In this document: in pieces, positions 56,286 to 64,000 of the stretch
Layout of the letters: each line of letters opens with the position of its first letter
How positions within the stretch are numbered: the stretch's first letter is position 1
NCBI RefSeq assembly: GCF_017309585.1
Contig: NZ_CP071321.1
Location: 62,001-126,000, forward strand
Source: Nitrogeniibacter aestuarii
Lineage (GTDB): Bacteria > Pseudomonadota > Gammaproteobacteria > Burkholderiales > Rhodocyclaceae
Length of the DNA: 64,000 nt
Direction: 5' to 3'
Translations under genes and position numbers: made by a program
The notes under the pieces: generated by a model
Databases searched by the model: none
Seen by the model: the letters and a program-made list of their open reading frames with translations, nothing else
What the model was told of the DNA's origin: nothing

Positions 56286-56927
56286 ATGACCCCTGCCCAC
56301 GCCCCGCATCAGGCCTTCATCGACATGCCCGCCCGCCGCAGGACGCTGCCGGCCGGGTATCTCGTGGCGACGCCGAATCACACGGAAAATCAGGTGTTCA
56401 TGGTCGAATCCGGGCGTTTGAGGGTGTCTCTGACGGGCCAGAGCCGGGCGCTCACCCTGAGCTACCTCGAACCGGGCGACATCTACACCACCCATACTCC
56501 CACCTACATCGAAACCGTGTCGCCCACGGTGCTTCGCATGGTCGAAACCGCACAATTCGCACAACAGTTGCGCACCGACCCGGCCGCCATCGGCACCGTC
56601 ATGCGGGTGCTGGGACGATTGCTGGAAAACTCGGTGGCCCTGGTCGAGGATCTGGCCTTTCGGGACGTGCCGGCCCGGCTTGCGCGATTTCTGCTCGGCC
56701 TGGCCGAACGACGCGGGACGGCCGTGGCCGGCGGAGTGCTGGTCCCGCTGGAACTGAACATGGAAGACGTGGCCAGCCTGCTGGGGACCACCCGCCAGAC
56801 CGCCTCCAGCCTCATGAACCAGTTCGAGCGCGACGGCTGGCTGCAGCGGCCCACGCGCCGCTCCGTGCTGGTGACCAACATGGCGCGCCTCGAGGCGCTG
56901 GCCGGTCGCGACGGCAGTGTCGGCTAG
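56286..56927 (+). CDS. CRP/FNR-family regulator, CooA-like (probable CO sensor)
   Basis: 213 aa. Effector domain: VFMVESGRLRVSLTGQSRALTLSYLEPGDIYTTHTPTYIET. By alignment with Rhodospirillum rubrum CooA, His70 matches heme ligand His77, while Thr68 replaces Cys75, the ferric-state ligand. HTH region EDVASLLGTTRQTASSLMNQFERDGWL at 160-186 is close to CooA's SSRQTTSTALN recognition helix. The gene lies directly before cowN, and a matching palindrome overlaps its stop codon. No cNMP-phosphate motif (RELA) is seen. Assignment as heme CO sensor is inference from these features. Confidence 0.72.
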   Translation: MTPAHAPHQAFIDMPARRRTLPAGYLVATPNHTENQVFMVESGRLRVSLTGQSRALTLSYLEPGDIYTTHTPTYIETVSPTVLRMVETAQFAQQLRTDPAAIGTVMRVLGRLLENSVALVEDLAFRDVPARLARFLLGLAERRGTAVAGGVLVPLELNMEDVASLLGTTRQTASSLMNQFERDGWLQRPTRRSVLVTNMARLEALAGRDGSVG

Positions 56928-56933
56928 CCGACA
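56918..56933. promoter_or_regulatory. CooA-type operator upstream of cowN
   Basis: TGTCGGCTAGCCGACA, a perfect 16-bp palindrome of the form TGTCG-N6-CGACA, the CooA site pattern. It spans the regulator's stop codon. With the -10-like TAGCAT at 56956-56961 (start near 56968), its centre is about -42.5, a class II CRP position. Confidence 0.75.
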
Positions 56934-56992
56934 GACCCGGGCGGCTGACGTGGCCTAGCATCGGGGCCACGATTCCGTCCCCGAGGCCTTTC

Positions 56993-57289
56993 ATGAGCAC
57001 CCCCAGCCGCTGCACCCCGACGACCGACCGCTATGTGAGCTTCAAGGGCATCGATTGCGCCGGTAACGCTCGCGCCCTCATGGCGCGCATCGAACACCAC
57101 ATGACCCACGGTCACGGTTCGGCCTTCTGGGATTACTTCATGAACAAGCGCAAGGCGCAGTCAGGGCCGACGCCGGATGAGCTGTTCCTCATTCATTCGA
57201 ACCTGAACCAGGTGCGCGAGCTGTTCGAAGCGGCGGACGATGAGGACGCCCTTGAACTGCTGTTCCGGCTCGAAGAGGAATGCTGCTGA
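56993..57289 (+). CDS. cowN: N2-fixation-sustaining protein CowN
   Basis: 98 aa. The conserved family sequence is present: DRYVSFKGIDCAGNARALMARIEHHM, AFWDYFMNKRKAQSGPTPDELFLIHSNLNQVRELFE and the C-terminal ALELLFRLEEECC. CowN protects nitrogenase from inhibition by CO and is needed for N2-dependent growth when CO is present. This implies the organism fixes nitrogen, although no nif gene is in the window. Located 66 bp after the CooA-like regulator, on the same strand; likely activated by it. Confidence 0.93.
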   Translation: MSTPSRCTPTTDRYVSFKGIDCAGNARALMARIEHHMTHGHGSAFWDYFMNKRKAQSGPTPDELFLIHSNLNQVRELFEAADDEDALELLFRLEEECC

Positions 57290-57300
57290 GCCCTGGTTGC

Positions 57301-58218
57301 TCAATCGACGTCTGGCCAGACCGCCTCGACGGCGGCGATCAGTGCGCCGAGGAGCGGGCTTTGCGCCTGCGTGTTCGGCCAGACAAAGTTCAGGCGGACG
57401 GGCGGCAAGGCCATCGGCAGCGCGCAGATGGCACGTGAGGCGGCCGCGCGCTCGATGTCTTCCCGGCGCGAAATCGCCACGCCCACGTTGGCCGCCACCA
57501 TGGCGAGGATGGAATCCTTGCGATTCACCACCGCCGCGCGGGCCGGCGTCTGCCCCATGGGTGCGAACAGCGCGTCGAGCACCTGCGTCTGGATGTGATC
57601 CGGTGCGTTGTGGATCCACGGTTCGCGCACCAGGGTGTCGAGATCGGCGCCGGCCAGTCGTGCCTGCCAGGCGAGGGGGGCGGCAATGGCCATGTCCTCG
57701 TCGCGGATGTGACGATGGGCGAAGCGGGCCGGGTCGACGGGCCCGCTCGCGAAACTCGCATGCAGATCGCCCGCCTGCAGCTTGGCGAGGTTGGCGCCGG
57801 TGCTCCCGGCGAGCAGCTCGAGCGCGATGCGCGGATGGCGCGCTGTCATGAGGCGCTGGAGTTCGGGGAGGCGGAGAAACTCGGCATCGGTATTGATGCC
57901 CACGCGCAGCACCCCCACCAGCTCGCCACGCAGTTCAGCCGCCCGCGCCTGAACCTGCCCGGCGGCGGCCAGGGTGCTTGTGGCGAGCGTCAGCAACTCC
58001 GTGCCCGCCGGGGTCAGCGTCATGCCTTTGGGTGTGCGCTCGAACAGCGTCAGTCCGAGCATGCCTTCCAGCGCCTTGATGTGGGCGCTGATGGTGGGCT
58101 GGCTCAGGCACAGGCGTTCGGCGGCGCGGGTCAGGTGTCCGGCGTCGGCAACGGCGCAGAAGGTTCTGAGGTGATAAAGCTCCACGGGGCCTGCCTGGGG
58201 TTGAACGCGGTCAAGCAT
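57301..58218 (-). CDS. LysR-family transcriptional regulator
   Basis: 305 aa from ATG 58218 (the frame opens at 58293; GTG 58185 is another candidate). HTH: YHLRTFCAVADAGHLTRAAERLCLSQPTISAHIKALEGMLGLTLFERTPKGMTLTPAG. The effector domain ends LPPVRLNFVWPNTQAQSP. Convergent with cowN, 11 bp apart, and divergent from the DUF695-like gene at 58391. Target unknown. Confidence 0.87.
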   Translation of the reverse strand: MLDRVQPQAGPVELYHLRTFCAVADAGHLTRAAERLCLSQPTISAHIKALEGMLGLTLFERTPKGMTLTPAGTELLTLATSTLAAAGQVQARAAELRGELVGVLRVGINTDAEFLRLPELQRLMTARHPRIALELLAGSTGANLAKLQAGDLHASFASGPVDPARFAHRHIRDEDMAIAAPLAWQARLAGADLDTLVREPWIHNAPDHIQTQVLDALFAPMGQTPARAAVVNRKDSILAMVAANVGVAISRREDIERAAASRAICALPMALPPVRLNFVWPNTQAQSPLLGALIAAVEAVWPDVD

Positions 58219-58390
58219 ACACGCGCGCCGGGGCGGACAGCATGGGTGGAACACCGGCTGCAGGCCGGAGAAACGTTTGCCGGTGTCACTCAATCTTCAT
58301 AATCGTGACGAAAGTCCGCATGGCACGAATAAGCCCAATGGCATAATCCGCCGACATTCGGGCAGTCGGGCATCGGATCTGGAGAAGCGA

Positions 58391-58834
58391 ATGAAGGGCG
58401 TGGGCGCAGACGAAGACAAGGATTGGGTGGTCACCCGGCTCATGGGTGACAAGGGTCTGTGCCAGCTGCGCGTCGCCCGGCTGCCCGACGGCTTCGACTT
58501 TTCGGCGTATGCCGACCGGGTTCACATCCTCTGGCGATTCGACGGTGGCGACGAGGCCATGCCGAGCGCGGCTGAAGAGGCGGCCATGGCCGAATTCGAA
58601 CACGCGCTCGTCGACATGCTCAGGGCCGATCGCCAGGGCGCGCTGGTCATGGTGCTCAACGAGCTGGGTCATCGGGAGTTCGTGATTCACATCACCCGCG
58701 AGGACCGGCTCATCCACTATCTCAATACCATCGACGAAGCCATTGCCCTGCCCATCGAGGTCCAGGCCGATTCGGACGCAGACGGAACCTTCTTCAAGGC
58801 CCACGCAGGGCATCTCCTTCACAAGACCGCCTGA
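58391..58834 (+). CDS. DUF695-like hypothetical protein
   Basis: 147 aa from ATG 58391 behind GGAGAAGCG. Alpha/beta with WVVTRLMGDKGLCQLRVARLPDGFDFSAYADRVHILWRFDG, then EEAAMAEFEHALVDMLRADRQGALVMVLNELGHREFVIHI, resembling the DUF695 fold of cytosolic proteins of unknown function. No membrane segments or signal peptide. Single gene between a LysR and the phenol operon; no cotranscribed partner. Confidence 0.6.
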   Translation: MKGVGADEDKDWVVTRLMGDKGLCQLRVARLPDGFDFSAYADRVHILWRFDGGDEAMPSAAEEAAMAEFEHALVDMLRADRQGALVMVLNELGHREFVIHITREDRLIHYLNTIDEAIALPIEVQADSDADGTFFKAHAGHLLHKTA

Positions 58835-59031
58835 CCCCCGGCGTACCCCATCCCCATCGGTTCGAGCCGTTTCCCGGCGATGGTCCGAGGGAACGCGGTT
58901 GTCCGTGAAACCGCTGCCCCCTGATTCACCACACCCCTTCGTTGCTGCGCCTGACTTCGCTCTTCGCGCCGGACAAGAATGTTGCGGTGCACATAAGCCA
59001 TTGATTCCAAATGGGTTTGTTGCGGCGCAGC

Positions 59032-59047
59032 TTGACCAATTTGTCAC
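59032..59047. promoter_or_regulatory. Candidate DmpR/XylR upstream activator site
   Basis: TTGACCAATTTGTCAC matches the XylR/DmpR-type site TTGATCAATTGATCAA at 12 of 16 positions. Its centre is about 130 bp upstream of the predicted start of the phenol operon. A direct repeat TTCCAAATGG (59005-59014 and 59064-59073) flanks it. The rest of 58835-59242 holds no gene. Confidence 0.45.
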
Positions 59048-59143
59048 CCGATCATTGAAGGTGTTCCAAATGGTCATGCGATCTCCCGGCCTTTTTCTGG
59101 TCAAAATCTCGAGAAAGTAACGAAATCAAGCACTTGGTCCGGC

Positions 59144-59159
59144 TGGCACGCCCCCTGCA
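59144..59159 (+). promoter_or_regulatory. Sigma-54 (-24/-12) promoter of the phenol operon
   Basis: TGGCAC-GCCCC-CTGC-A, one mismatch from the consensus TGGCACRNNNNTTGCW. Predicted start near 59170, 73 nt before ATG 59243. Confidence 0.75.
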
Positions 59160-59242
59160 TTAATAGCGTTGAGGGCGCGATTAGAAAAATTGATCCCCGC
59201 GCCCGACTGACAAAACCGTCAGGACATGCTGGAGGAGACGCC

Positions 59243-59581
59243 ATGCACTACCAGGTCACGATCGAAGAGACCGGCGAGCGCTACACGTGCGGTGAGCAGG
59301 AGAACCTGCTGATCGCCATGGCCCGTTCCGGTCGTCGCGGCATCCCGGTGGGGTGCCGCGGGGGTGGCTGTGGTGTCTGCAAGGTGGAGGTCACGGCCGG
59401 GGAATACGAGACCCGCGCCATGAGCTGCCAGCATGTCACCGAGGAAGACCGGGCCGAGCGCCGTTTGCTCGCTTGCCGTGTGTTTCCCCGGGGCGATGTG
59501 TCAGTGAAGGTGCTGGGCAAGATGCACAAGGCGGTCTGTACGAACGCCGGCTTGCGCCCGACAGAGAAAACCAGAATCTGA
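59243..59581 (+). CDS. dmpQ: XylT/DmpQ-type 2Fe-2S ferredoxin
   Basis: 112 aa plant-type ferredoxin. Ligands C38, C43, C46 and C78 in GCRGGGCGVCKVEV ... LLACRVFP. It matches the XylT/DmpQ group, which reduces oxidised iron in catechol 2,3-dioxygenase and so reactivates it. It is the first gene of the phenol operon with GGAGGAGACGCC before ATG 59243, and is followed 21 bp later by the dioxygenase gene, its partner. Confidence 0.9.
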   Translation: MHYQVTIEETGERYTCGEQENLLIAMARSGRRGIPVGCRGGGCGVCKVEVTAGEYETRAMSCQHVTEEDRAERRLLACRVFPRGDVSVKVLGKMHKAVCTNAGLRPTEKTRI

Positions 59582-59602
59582 TTCGTTGAGGAGGAGATCC
59601 AA

Positions 59603-60538
59603 ATGGCAATGACCGGTGTTTTGCGTCCGGGTCACGCGCAGTTGCGCGTGATGAATCTGGAAGAAGGGGTGCGTCACTATCGCGACGTGCTGGGTATGGT
59701 CGAGACTGGTCGTGACAGCCAGGGCCGCGTGTATCTGAAGTGCTGGGATGAGCGCGACCACAACAGCCTGGTGCTGCGCGAGGCCGATCGGGCCGGCATC
59801 GACTTTGTCGGCTTCAAGGTGCTCGACACCGCCACGCTCGACAAATTCGAGCGCGACCTGCAGGAATACGGCCTCAAGACCGAGCGCATTCCGGCCGGCG
59901 ACATGATGGAAACCGGCGAGCGCGTGCGCTTCGAGATCCCGACCGGGCATCTGGTCGAGCTCTATGCCGAGAAGACCCAGGTGGGCAATGGCCTGCAGAA
60001 ACTGAACCCCGAGCCCTGGACCCCGGCGGCCGAGAAAGGCATCGCCCCGGCCCGCTTCGACCACCTGCTGCTGTACGGGCCGAACGTGGCCGAAGCCAAG
60101 AAGATCTTCTGCGACGTGCTGGGCTTCTATCTGGTCGAGCGCGTGCTCGGGCCGGACGGCGAGGGCGAGGCGGCCATCTGGTTGTCCTGTTCCCACAAGG
60201 TGCACGACATCGCCTTCGTGGAGCACCCGGAGCCGGGCAAGCTGCATCACCTGTCCTTCATGCTCGAGAGCTGGGAAGAAGTGCTGCGTGCCGGCGACAT
60301 CATGTCCATGAACAAGGTGCCCATCGACATCGGCCCGACCCGCCACGGCATCACCCGCGGCTGCACCATCTACGCGTGGGACCCGTCGGGCAACCGCTTC
60401 GAGACCTTCATGGGCGGCTACCAGCCCTATCCCGACTACGAGCCCACCACCTGGACCTTCGACGGCCTGGGCGAGGGCGGCGGTCTGGACTACCCGCAGC
60501 GCAAGCTGCACGAGAGCTTCCTGACCGTGGTGACCTGA
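59603..60538 (+). CDS. dmpB: Catechol 2,3-dioxygenase (extradiol, XylE/DmpB type)
   Basis: 311 aa with two vicinal-oxygen-chelate modules. Iron ligands by comparison with XylE: His154, His215/216 and Glu267; also ARFDHLLLYGPN, HPEPGKLHHLSFMLESWEEVLRAGDIMS and DPSGNRFETFMGGYQPYPD. It cleaves catechol to 2-hydroxymuconic semialdehyde. The leader has GGAGGAGATCC. Followed by a 92-bp repeat unit and then dmpK. Confidence 0.95.
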   Translation: MAMTGVLRPGHAQLRVMNLEEGVRHYRDVLGMVETGRDSQGRVYLKCWDERDHNSLVLREADRAGIDFVGFKVLDTATLDKFERDLQEYGLKTERIPAGDMMETGERVRFEIPTGHLVELYAEKTQVGNGLQKLNPEPWTPAAEKGIAPARFDHLLLYGPNVAEAKKIFCDVLGFYLVERVLGPDGEGEAAIWLSCSHKVHDIAFVEHPEPGKLHHLSFMLESWEEVLRAGDIMSMNKVPIDIGPTRHGITRGCTIYAWDPSGNRFETFMGGYQPYPDYEPTTWTFDGLGEGGGLDYPQRKLHESFLTVVT

Positions 60539-60548
60539 TGCCCGATGG

Positions 60549-60640
60549 CCTTCCCCTTCAAGGGGAGGCCAGGAGGGGATGGGTCTTGCGGCCGTGTATC
60601 AAAACCCATCCCCACCCCAGCCCTCCCCTTGAAGGGGAGG
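60549..60640. repeat. 92-bp inverted palindromic repeat pair inside the phenol operon
   Basis: CCTTCCCCTTCAAGGGGAGG at 60549-60568 followed by GGAGGGGATGGGTC, then in inverted orientation AACCCATCCCC and CCTCCCCTTGAAGGGGAGG (60622-60640). Same repeats as those bracketing the DUF559 gene, but without a gene between. Lies between dmpB and dmpK. It folds into strong hairpins and could affect transcript stability or stop some transcripts. Confidence 0.75.
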
Positions 60641-60695
60641 GAGCCTACGCACCGGGCCCATGAATTGCCCGGTGTTCAACAAGGAGACGCCAGCC

Positions 60696-60974
60696 ATGGC
60701 ATCAGCACATCCGAGCGCCCCGCGGGCGACCCGGCAGGGCGAGTTCGACCCCATGCGCAAGTTCGTGCGGGTGCGCGAGCTGCGCAAGGACGGGTTCGTG
60801 GAGTTCGACTTCGCCATCGGCGAGCCGGAGATCTACGTGGAGATGATCCTCCACGCCGACGCCTTCGATGACTTCTGCGCGGACAACCAGGTGGAGTTCC
60901 TCACCGATGAACCCGCCGCAGAGGATGAGCAGCAGTGGCGCCTGAGCCAGACCTCGGGCCGCCAGTTCAAATAA
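60696..60974 (+). CDS. dmpK: Phenol hydroxylase assembly protein DmpK
   Basis: 92 aa from ATG 60696 behind AAGGAGACG. Sequence RKFVRVRELRKDGFVEFDFAIGEPEIYVEMILHADAFDDFCADNQVEFLT is the phenol hydroxylase small-subunit/assembly family, usual length about 90. It helps insert iron into the oxygenase and is not part of the active complex. First of the KLMN set; ends 36 bp before dmpL. Confidence 0.92.
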   Translation: MASAHPSAPRATRQGEFDPMRKFVRVRELRKDGFVEFDFAIGEPEIYVEMILHADAFDDFCADNQVEFLTDEPAAEDEQQWRLSQTSGRQFK

Positions 60975-61010
60975 GAACCATGCCCCACCGGGCACACGGA
61001 GAGACACGAC

Positions 61011-62003
61011 ATGCAGATTGACCTTCGAACCGTCAGCATCAAGCCGCTGCGCAACACCTTCGACCACCTGGTGCGCCGCTTCGGCGACAAGCCCGCCTCC
61101 CGTTACCAGGAAGGCAGCTACGACATCCAGGCCGATGCCAACCTGCAGTACCGGCCCATGTGGGAGCCGGAGCATGAACTGCACGACCCGGGCCGCACCG
61201 CCATCGTCATGGCCGACTGGTATGAGTTCAAGGACCCGCGCCAGTACTACTACGGCACCTACACGCTGACCCGCTCGCGCCAGCAGGAATCGGCCGAGGC
61301 CAACTTCGACTTCGTCGAGACCCGTGGTCTGCTCGCCCAGCTTAGCGACGAGGATCGCCAGCTCGTCATTGATGTGCTCATGCCCCTGCGCCATGCCGCC
61401 TGGGGCGCCAACATGAACAACACCGGCATGTGTGCCGACGGCTACGGCACGGTGATCACCCAGCCGTGCATGTTCGCCGCCATGGACAACCTGGGCGTGG
61501 CCCAGTACCTCACCCGCGTCGGTCTGGCGCTGAACGACACCGAGTCGCTGGTGGCCGGTCGCGACGCCTGGATGAACGACGACATGTGGCAGCCCCTGCG
61601 CCGCAATGTGGAAAAGATGCTCGTCACCCGCGACTGGTTCGAACTCATGGTGGCGCAGAACTTCGTGGCCGACGGCCTGCTGTACCCGATGATCTACGAG
61701 CAGTTCGTGGACACCCGGCTCAACGCCCGTGGTGGTGCCGGCGTGTCGATGATGTGCGCCTTCATCACCGAATGGAGCAGCGAAATGCGCAAGTGGATCG
61801 ACTCGGTGATCAAGATCGCCGCGAAGGAATCCGACGCCAACCGCGCGCTGCTGACCCAATGGACCCGCTCCTGGCGCGACCGCAACGTCGAGGCCCTGGC
61901 CCCGATTGCCGCCCGGGCCTTCGGTGAAGACGCCACCCACATCCTCGACACCATCACCCACGCCTTCAACGCCCGTGCTGCCAAGCTCGGCCTCGACCTG
62001 TGA
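61011..62003 (+). CDS. dmpL: Phenol hydroxylase beta subunit DmpL
   Basis: 330 aa. Di-iron-hydroxylase beta-subunit fold: MQIDLRTVSIKPLRNTFDHLVRRFGDKPASRYQEGSYDIQADANLQYRPMWEPEHELHD, helical middle with RHAAWGANMNNTGMCADGYGTVITQPCMFAAMDNLGVAQYL and the C-terminus HILDTITHAFNARAAKLGLDL. It lacks the iron-ligand Glu/His set, as expected for a structural beta subunit. Nine bp before dmpM. Confidence 0.93.
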   Translation: MQIDLRTVSIKPLRNTFDHLVRRFGDKPASRYQEGSYDIQADANLQYRPMWEPEHELHDPGRTAIVMADWYEFKDPRQYYYGTYTLTRSRQQESAEANFDFVETRGLLAQLSDEDRQLVIDVLMPLRHAAWGANMNNTGMCADGYGTVITQPCMFAAMDNLGVAQYLTRVGLALNDTESLVAGRDAWMNDDMWQPLRRNVEKMLVTRDWFELMVAQNFVADGLLYPMIYEQFVDTRLNARGGAGVSMMCAFITEWSSEMRKWIDSVIKIAAKESDANRALLTQWTRSWRDRNVEALAPIAARAFGEDATHILDTITHAFNARAAKLGLDL

Positions 62004-62012
62004 GCCCCCGCC

Positions 62013-62282
62013 ATGTCTGACGTATTCATTGCCCTGCAAGCCAACGAAGAGAGCCGCTACATCGTCGAGGCCCTGCTCATCGACAACCCCACCGCGGTGG
62101 TGGACGAGCAGCCCGCCATGGTCAAGATCAACGTGCCGCACCAGCTGGTGCTCAAGCGCGAAACCATGGAAGAGGTCATCGGCCGCCCCTACGACCTGCA
62201 GGAAATGCAGATCAACCTGATCACCCTGTCGGGCCATGTGGATGAAGACGAGGATGAGTTCCGCCTCGCCTGGAACGATTAA
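62013..62282 (+). CDS. dmpM: Phenol hydroxylase regulatory/coupling protein DmpM
   Basis: 89 aa, the typical length. MSDVFIALQANEESRYIVEALLIDNPTAVVDEQPAMVKINVPHQLVLKRETMEEVIGRPYDLQEMQINLITLSGHVDEDEDEFRLAWND matches the coupling protein, which has no cofactor and binds the oxygenase to start catalysis. Between dmpL (9 bp) and dmpN (33 bp). Confidence 0.94.
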   Translation: MSDVFIALQANEESRYIVEALLIDNPTAVVDEQPAMVKINVPHQLVLKRETMEEVIGRPYDLQEMQINLITLSGHVDEDEDEFRLAWND

Positions 62283-62315
62283 GCGCCGCCCTCAGAGAGA
62301 CAAGGAGTAACCACT

Positions 62316-63869
62316 ATGGATATGCCGGTTAAAAAGAAAAAACTGGGGCTCAAGGAAAAATACGCCCTCATGACCCGTGACCTCGGCTGGGAACCCAGCT
62401 ACGAGAAGCACGAGGATGTGTTCCCCCTCATCAACTATGAAGGGCTGAAGATTCACGACTGGGAGAAGTGGGAAGACCCCTTCCGCCTGACCATGGATTC
62501 GTACTGGAAATACCAGTCCGAGAAAGAGCGCAAGCTGTACGCCATCATCGACGCGTACAACCAGAACAACGGCCACCTCAACGTGACCGACGCGCGCTAC
62601 ATCAACGCCATGAAGGTCTTCCTGTCGGCCGTGCCGTCGCTGGAATACAACGCCCACCGCGGCTTTGCCCGCCTGGGTCGTCACATGGCCGGTGTCGGCC
62701 CGCAGGTCGCCTGCCAGATGCAGGCCATCGACGAGCTGCGCCACGCCCAGACCCAGATCCACGCGCTGTCGAACTACAACCGCTTCTACAACGGCTTCCA
62801 TGACTGGAAGCACATGAACGACCGCCTGTGGTACCTGTCGGTGCCCAAGAGCTTCTTCGAAGACGCCTGCACCAGTGGCCCCTTCGAATTCATCATCGCC
62901 ATCAGCTTCTCGTTCGAGTACGTGCTGACCAACCTGGTGTTCGTGCCCTTCGTCTCGGGCGCCGCCTACAACGGCGACATGGGCACCATGACCTTCGGCT
63001 TCTCCGCCCAGTCCGACGAAGCGCGTCACATGACGCTGGGCCTGGAAGTCATCAAGTTCATGCTCGAGCAGGACCCGGCCAACCTGCCCATCGTGCAGAA
63101 GTGGATCGACAAATGGACGTGGCGCGGCGTGCGCCTGCTGACCATCGTCGCCATGATGATGGACTACATGCTGCCCAAGCGCGTCATGAGCTGGAAGGAA
63201 GCCTGGGAGATCTACTTCGAAGAGAACGGCATGAGCCTGTTCAAGGATCTGGCCCGCTACGGCGTGAAGGTGCCGGACTGCGTCGAGCAGATCAAGAAAG
63301 AGAAGAACCACATCTCCCACCAGGCGTGGACCACCTTCTACGCCGCCGCACCGATGACCAACTTCCACACCTGGGTGCCGAGCGACGAAGAACTCGACTG
63401 GCTCTCCGAGAAGTACCCGGAGACCTTTGACCAGTACTACCGCCCGCGCTTCGAGTTCTTCCGCGAACAGGCCGAAAAGGGCGAGCGTTTCGTGAACCCC
63501 AACCTGCCGCAGCTGTGTCAGGTGTGCCAGATCCCCATGCTGTTCACCGAGCCCGACGAGCCGACCCAGACCGCCTACCGCCAGAGCGAGCACAAGGGCG
63601 AGAAGTACCACTTCTGCTCCGACCACTGCCAGCACATCTTCGACGACGAGCCAGAGAAATACGTCGAAGCCTGGCTGCCGGTGCACCAGATCATGCAGGG
63701 CAACTGCTTCGCCGAAGGCGCCGACCCGACCTCGCCGGACTTCAACCCCATCGCCTCGGTGCTGGACTGGTGGCACATCGAGAACGGCCGGGACAACGGC
63801 GACTTCGCCGGCTCCGAGGACGAGAAGAACTTTGCCCAGTGGCGCGGCATGGCCACGTCCAACAACTGA
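62316..63869 (+). CDS. dmpN: Phenol hydroxylase alpha subunit DmpN (di-iron oxygenase)
   Basis: 517 aa, full length. Di-iron ligands E110, E140, H143 (DELRH), E201, E235 and H238 (DEARH). The C-terminal segment has C-x2-C and H-C clusters (LCQVCQIPM, HFCSDHCQHIF), the usual zinc-like region of DmpN/TouA types. It hydroxylates phenol to catechol with DmpL, M and the reductase DmpP. dmpO and dmpP should follow, outside the window. Confidence 0.95.
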   Translation: MDMPVKKKKLGLKEKYALMTRDLGWEPSYEKHEDVFPLINYEGLKIHDWEKWEDPFRLTMDSYWKYQSEKERKLYAIIDAYNQNNGHLNVTDARYINAMKVFLSAVPSLEYNAHRGFARLGRHMAGVGPQVACQMQAIDELRHAQTQIHALSNYNRFYNGFHDWKHMNDRLWYLSVPKSFFEDACTSGPFEFIIAISFSFEYVLTNLVFVPFVSGAAYNGDMGTMTFGFSAQSDEARHMTLGLEVIKFMLEQDPANLPIVQKWIDKWTWRGVRLLTIVAMMMDYMLPKRVMSWKEAWEIYFEENGMSLFKDLARYGVKVPDCVEQIKKEKNHISHQAWTTFYAAAPMTNFHTWVPSDEELDWLSEKYPETFDQYYRPRFEFFREQAEKGERFVNPNLPQLCQVCQIPMLFTEPDEPTQTAYRQSEHKGEKYHFCSDHCQHIFDDEPEKYVEAWLPVHQIMQGNCFAEGADPTSPDFNPIASVLDWWHIENGRDNGDFAGSEDEKNFAQWRGMATSNN

Positions 63870-63912
63870 TTGAACGGGGGGAGATCGGCGAGTGCCGGTG
63901 ACGTGACAGACA

Positions 63913-64000
63913 CCCTCCCCTTCAAGGGGAGGGCCGGGGTGGGGATGGGTTTCAACGGTGGCAACGAACACCCAATCCCCCTCCCGACCTCCCCCTTGAA
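63913..64000. repeat. Palindromic repeat after dmpN, cut by window end
   Basis: CCCTCCCCTTCAAGGGGAGGG (63913-63933) followed by GGGGTGGGGATGGGTTT, then an inverted AT-less copy CCAATCCCCCTCCC...CCCCCTTGAA running off the window. Same family as the repeats at 39526, 39960 and 60549. Confidence 0.7.

Overview
This is a GC-rich chromosomal window from a betaproteobacterium, most likely of the Rhodocyclales (Thauera/Azoarcus/Aromatoleum-like). The call rests on a multicomponent phenol hydroxylase with catechol 2,3-dioxygenase, two XylR/DmpR-type sigma-54 activators, a DUF1302/DUF1329 pair, and cowN, which marks a nitrogen fixer. No rRNA, tRNA or CRISPR array was found.

Layout. (1) 1-11.2 kb, + strand: a tightly coupled accessory operon with a phytoene-desaturase-like flavoenzyme (5' end outside the window), an SDR reductase, a 7Fe ferredoxin, two membrane di-iron desaturases, an acyl-AMP ligase and a DUF2867 protein. 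It continues with an MFS carrier, an ABC ATPase/permease, a LolA-like carrier and an outer-membrane protein. It looks like a pathway for an unsaturated acyl-derived product with its own trans-envelope export. (2) 11.7-17.7 kb: a complete allantoin-degradation operon (racemase, PuuE, allantoicase, AllA) with a GntR repressor and a divergent NCS1 permease; two TTGT-AC/AT-ACAA operators lie between them. (3) 17.9-28.9 kb: a phosphonate operon with PEP mutase, a class I aminotransferase, a LicC/PntC-type cytidylyltransferase, a YidC/Oxa1-sulfatase fusion protein, a LysE exporter, a CDP-glycerol-glycerophosphotransferase-like enzyme, a HIT protein and an MFS carrier, with a divergent LysR gene. It probably makes and attaches a phosphonate to the cell surface. 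(4) 28.9-37.6 kb: ordinary genes (PPK2, 5'-nucleotidase, SRPBCC/ArsR pair, exonuclease, SbmA, persulfide-dioxygenase-like/TauE pair).

(5) 37.6-40 kb: a mosaic, AT-richer patch with two unknown genes, a decayed CcdB toxin and a DUF559 nuclease gene bracketed by inverted palindromic repeats; the same repeats recur inside and after the phenol operon. (6) 40.1-50.2 kb: a Rieske oxygenase/reductase pair under a near-perfect sigma-54 promoter with its activator divergent, a LysR gene, the DUF1302/DUF1329 pair, and a second DmpR-like activator. (7) 50.2-53 kb: an AT-richer patch with an OLD-family ATPase/nuclease and a small secreted protein. (8) 53.3-58.8 kb: an ExeM/NucH nuclease, a CooA-like CO sensor next to cowN with a perfect TGTCG-N6-CGACA palindrome between them, a LysR gene and an unknown protein. 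(9) 59.2-64 kb: the phenol catabolic operon, in the order ferredoxin - catechol 2,3-dioxygenase - dmpK, L, M, N, running off the window before dmpO/P.

The most novel points are the YidC-sulfatase fusion inside a phosphonate operon lacking the usual decarboxylase, the desaturase/ligase/export operon, the DUF559-repeat element and its short derivatives, and the CooA-cowN regulatory arrangement.
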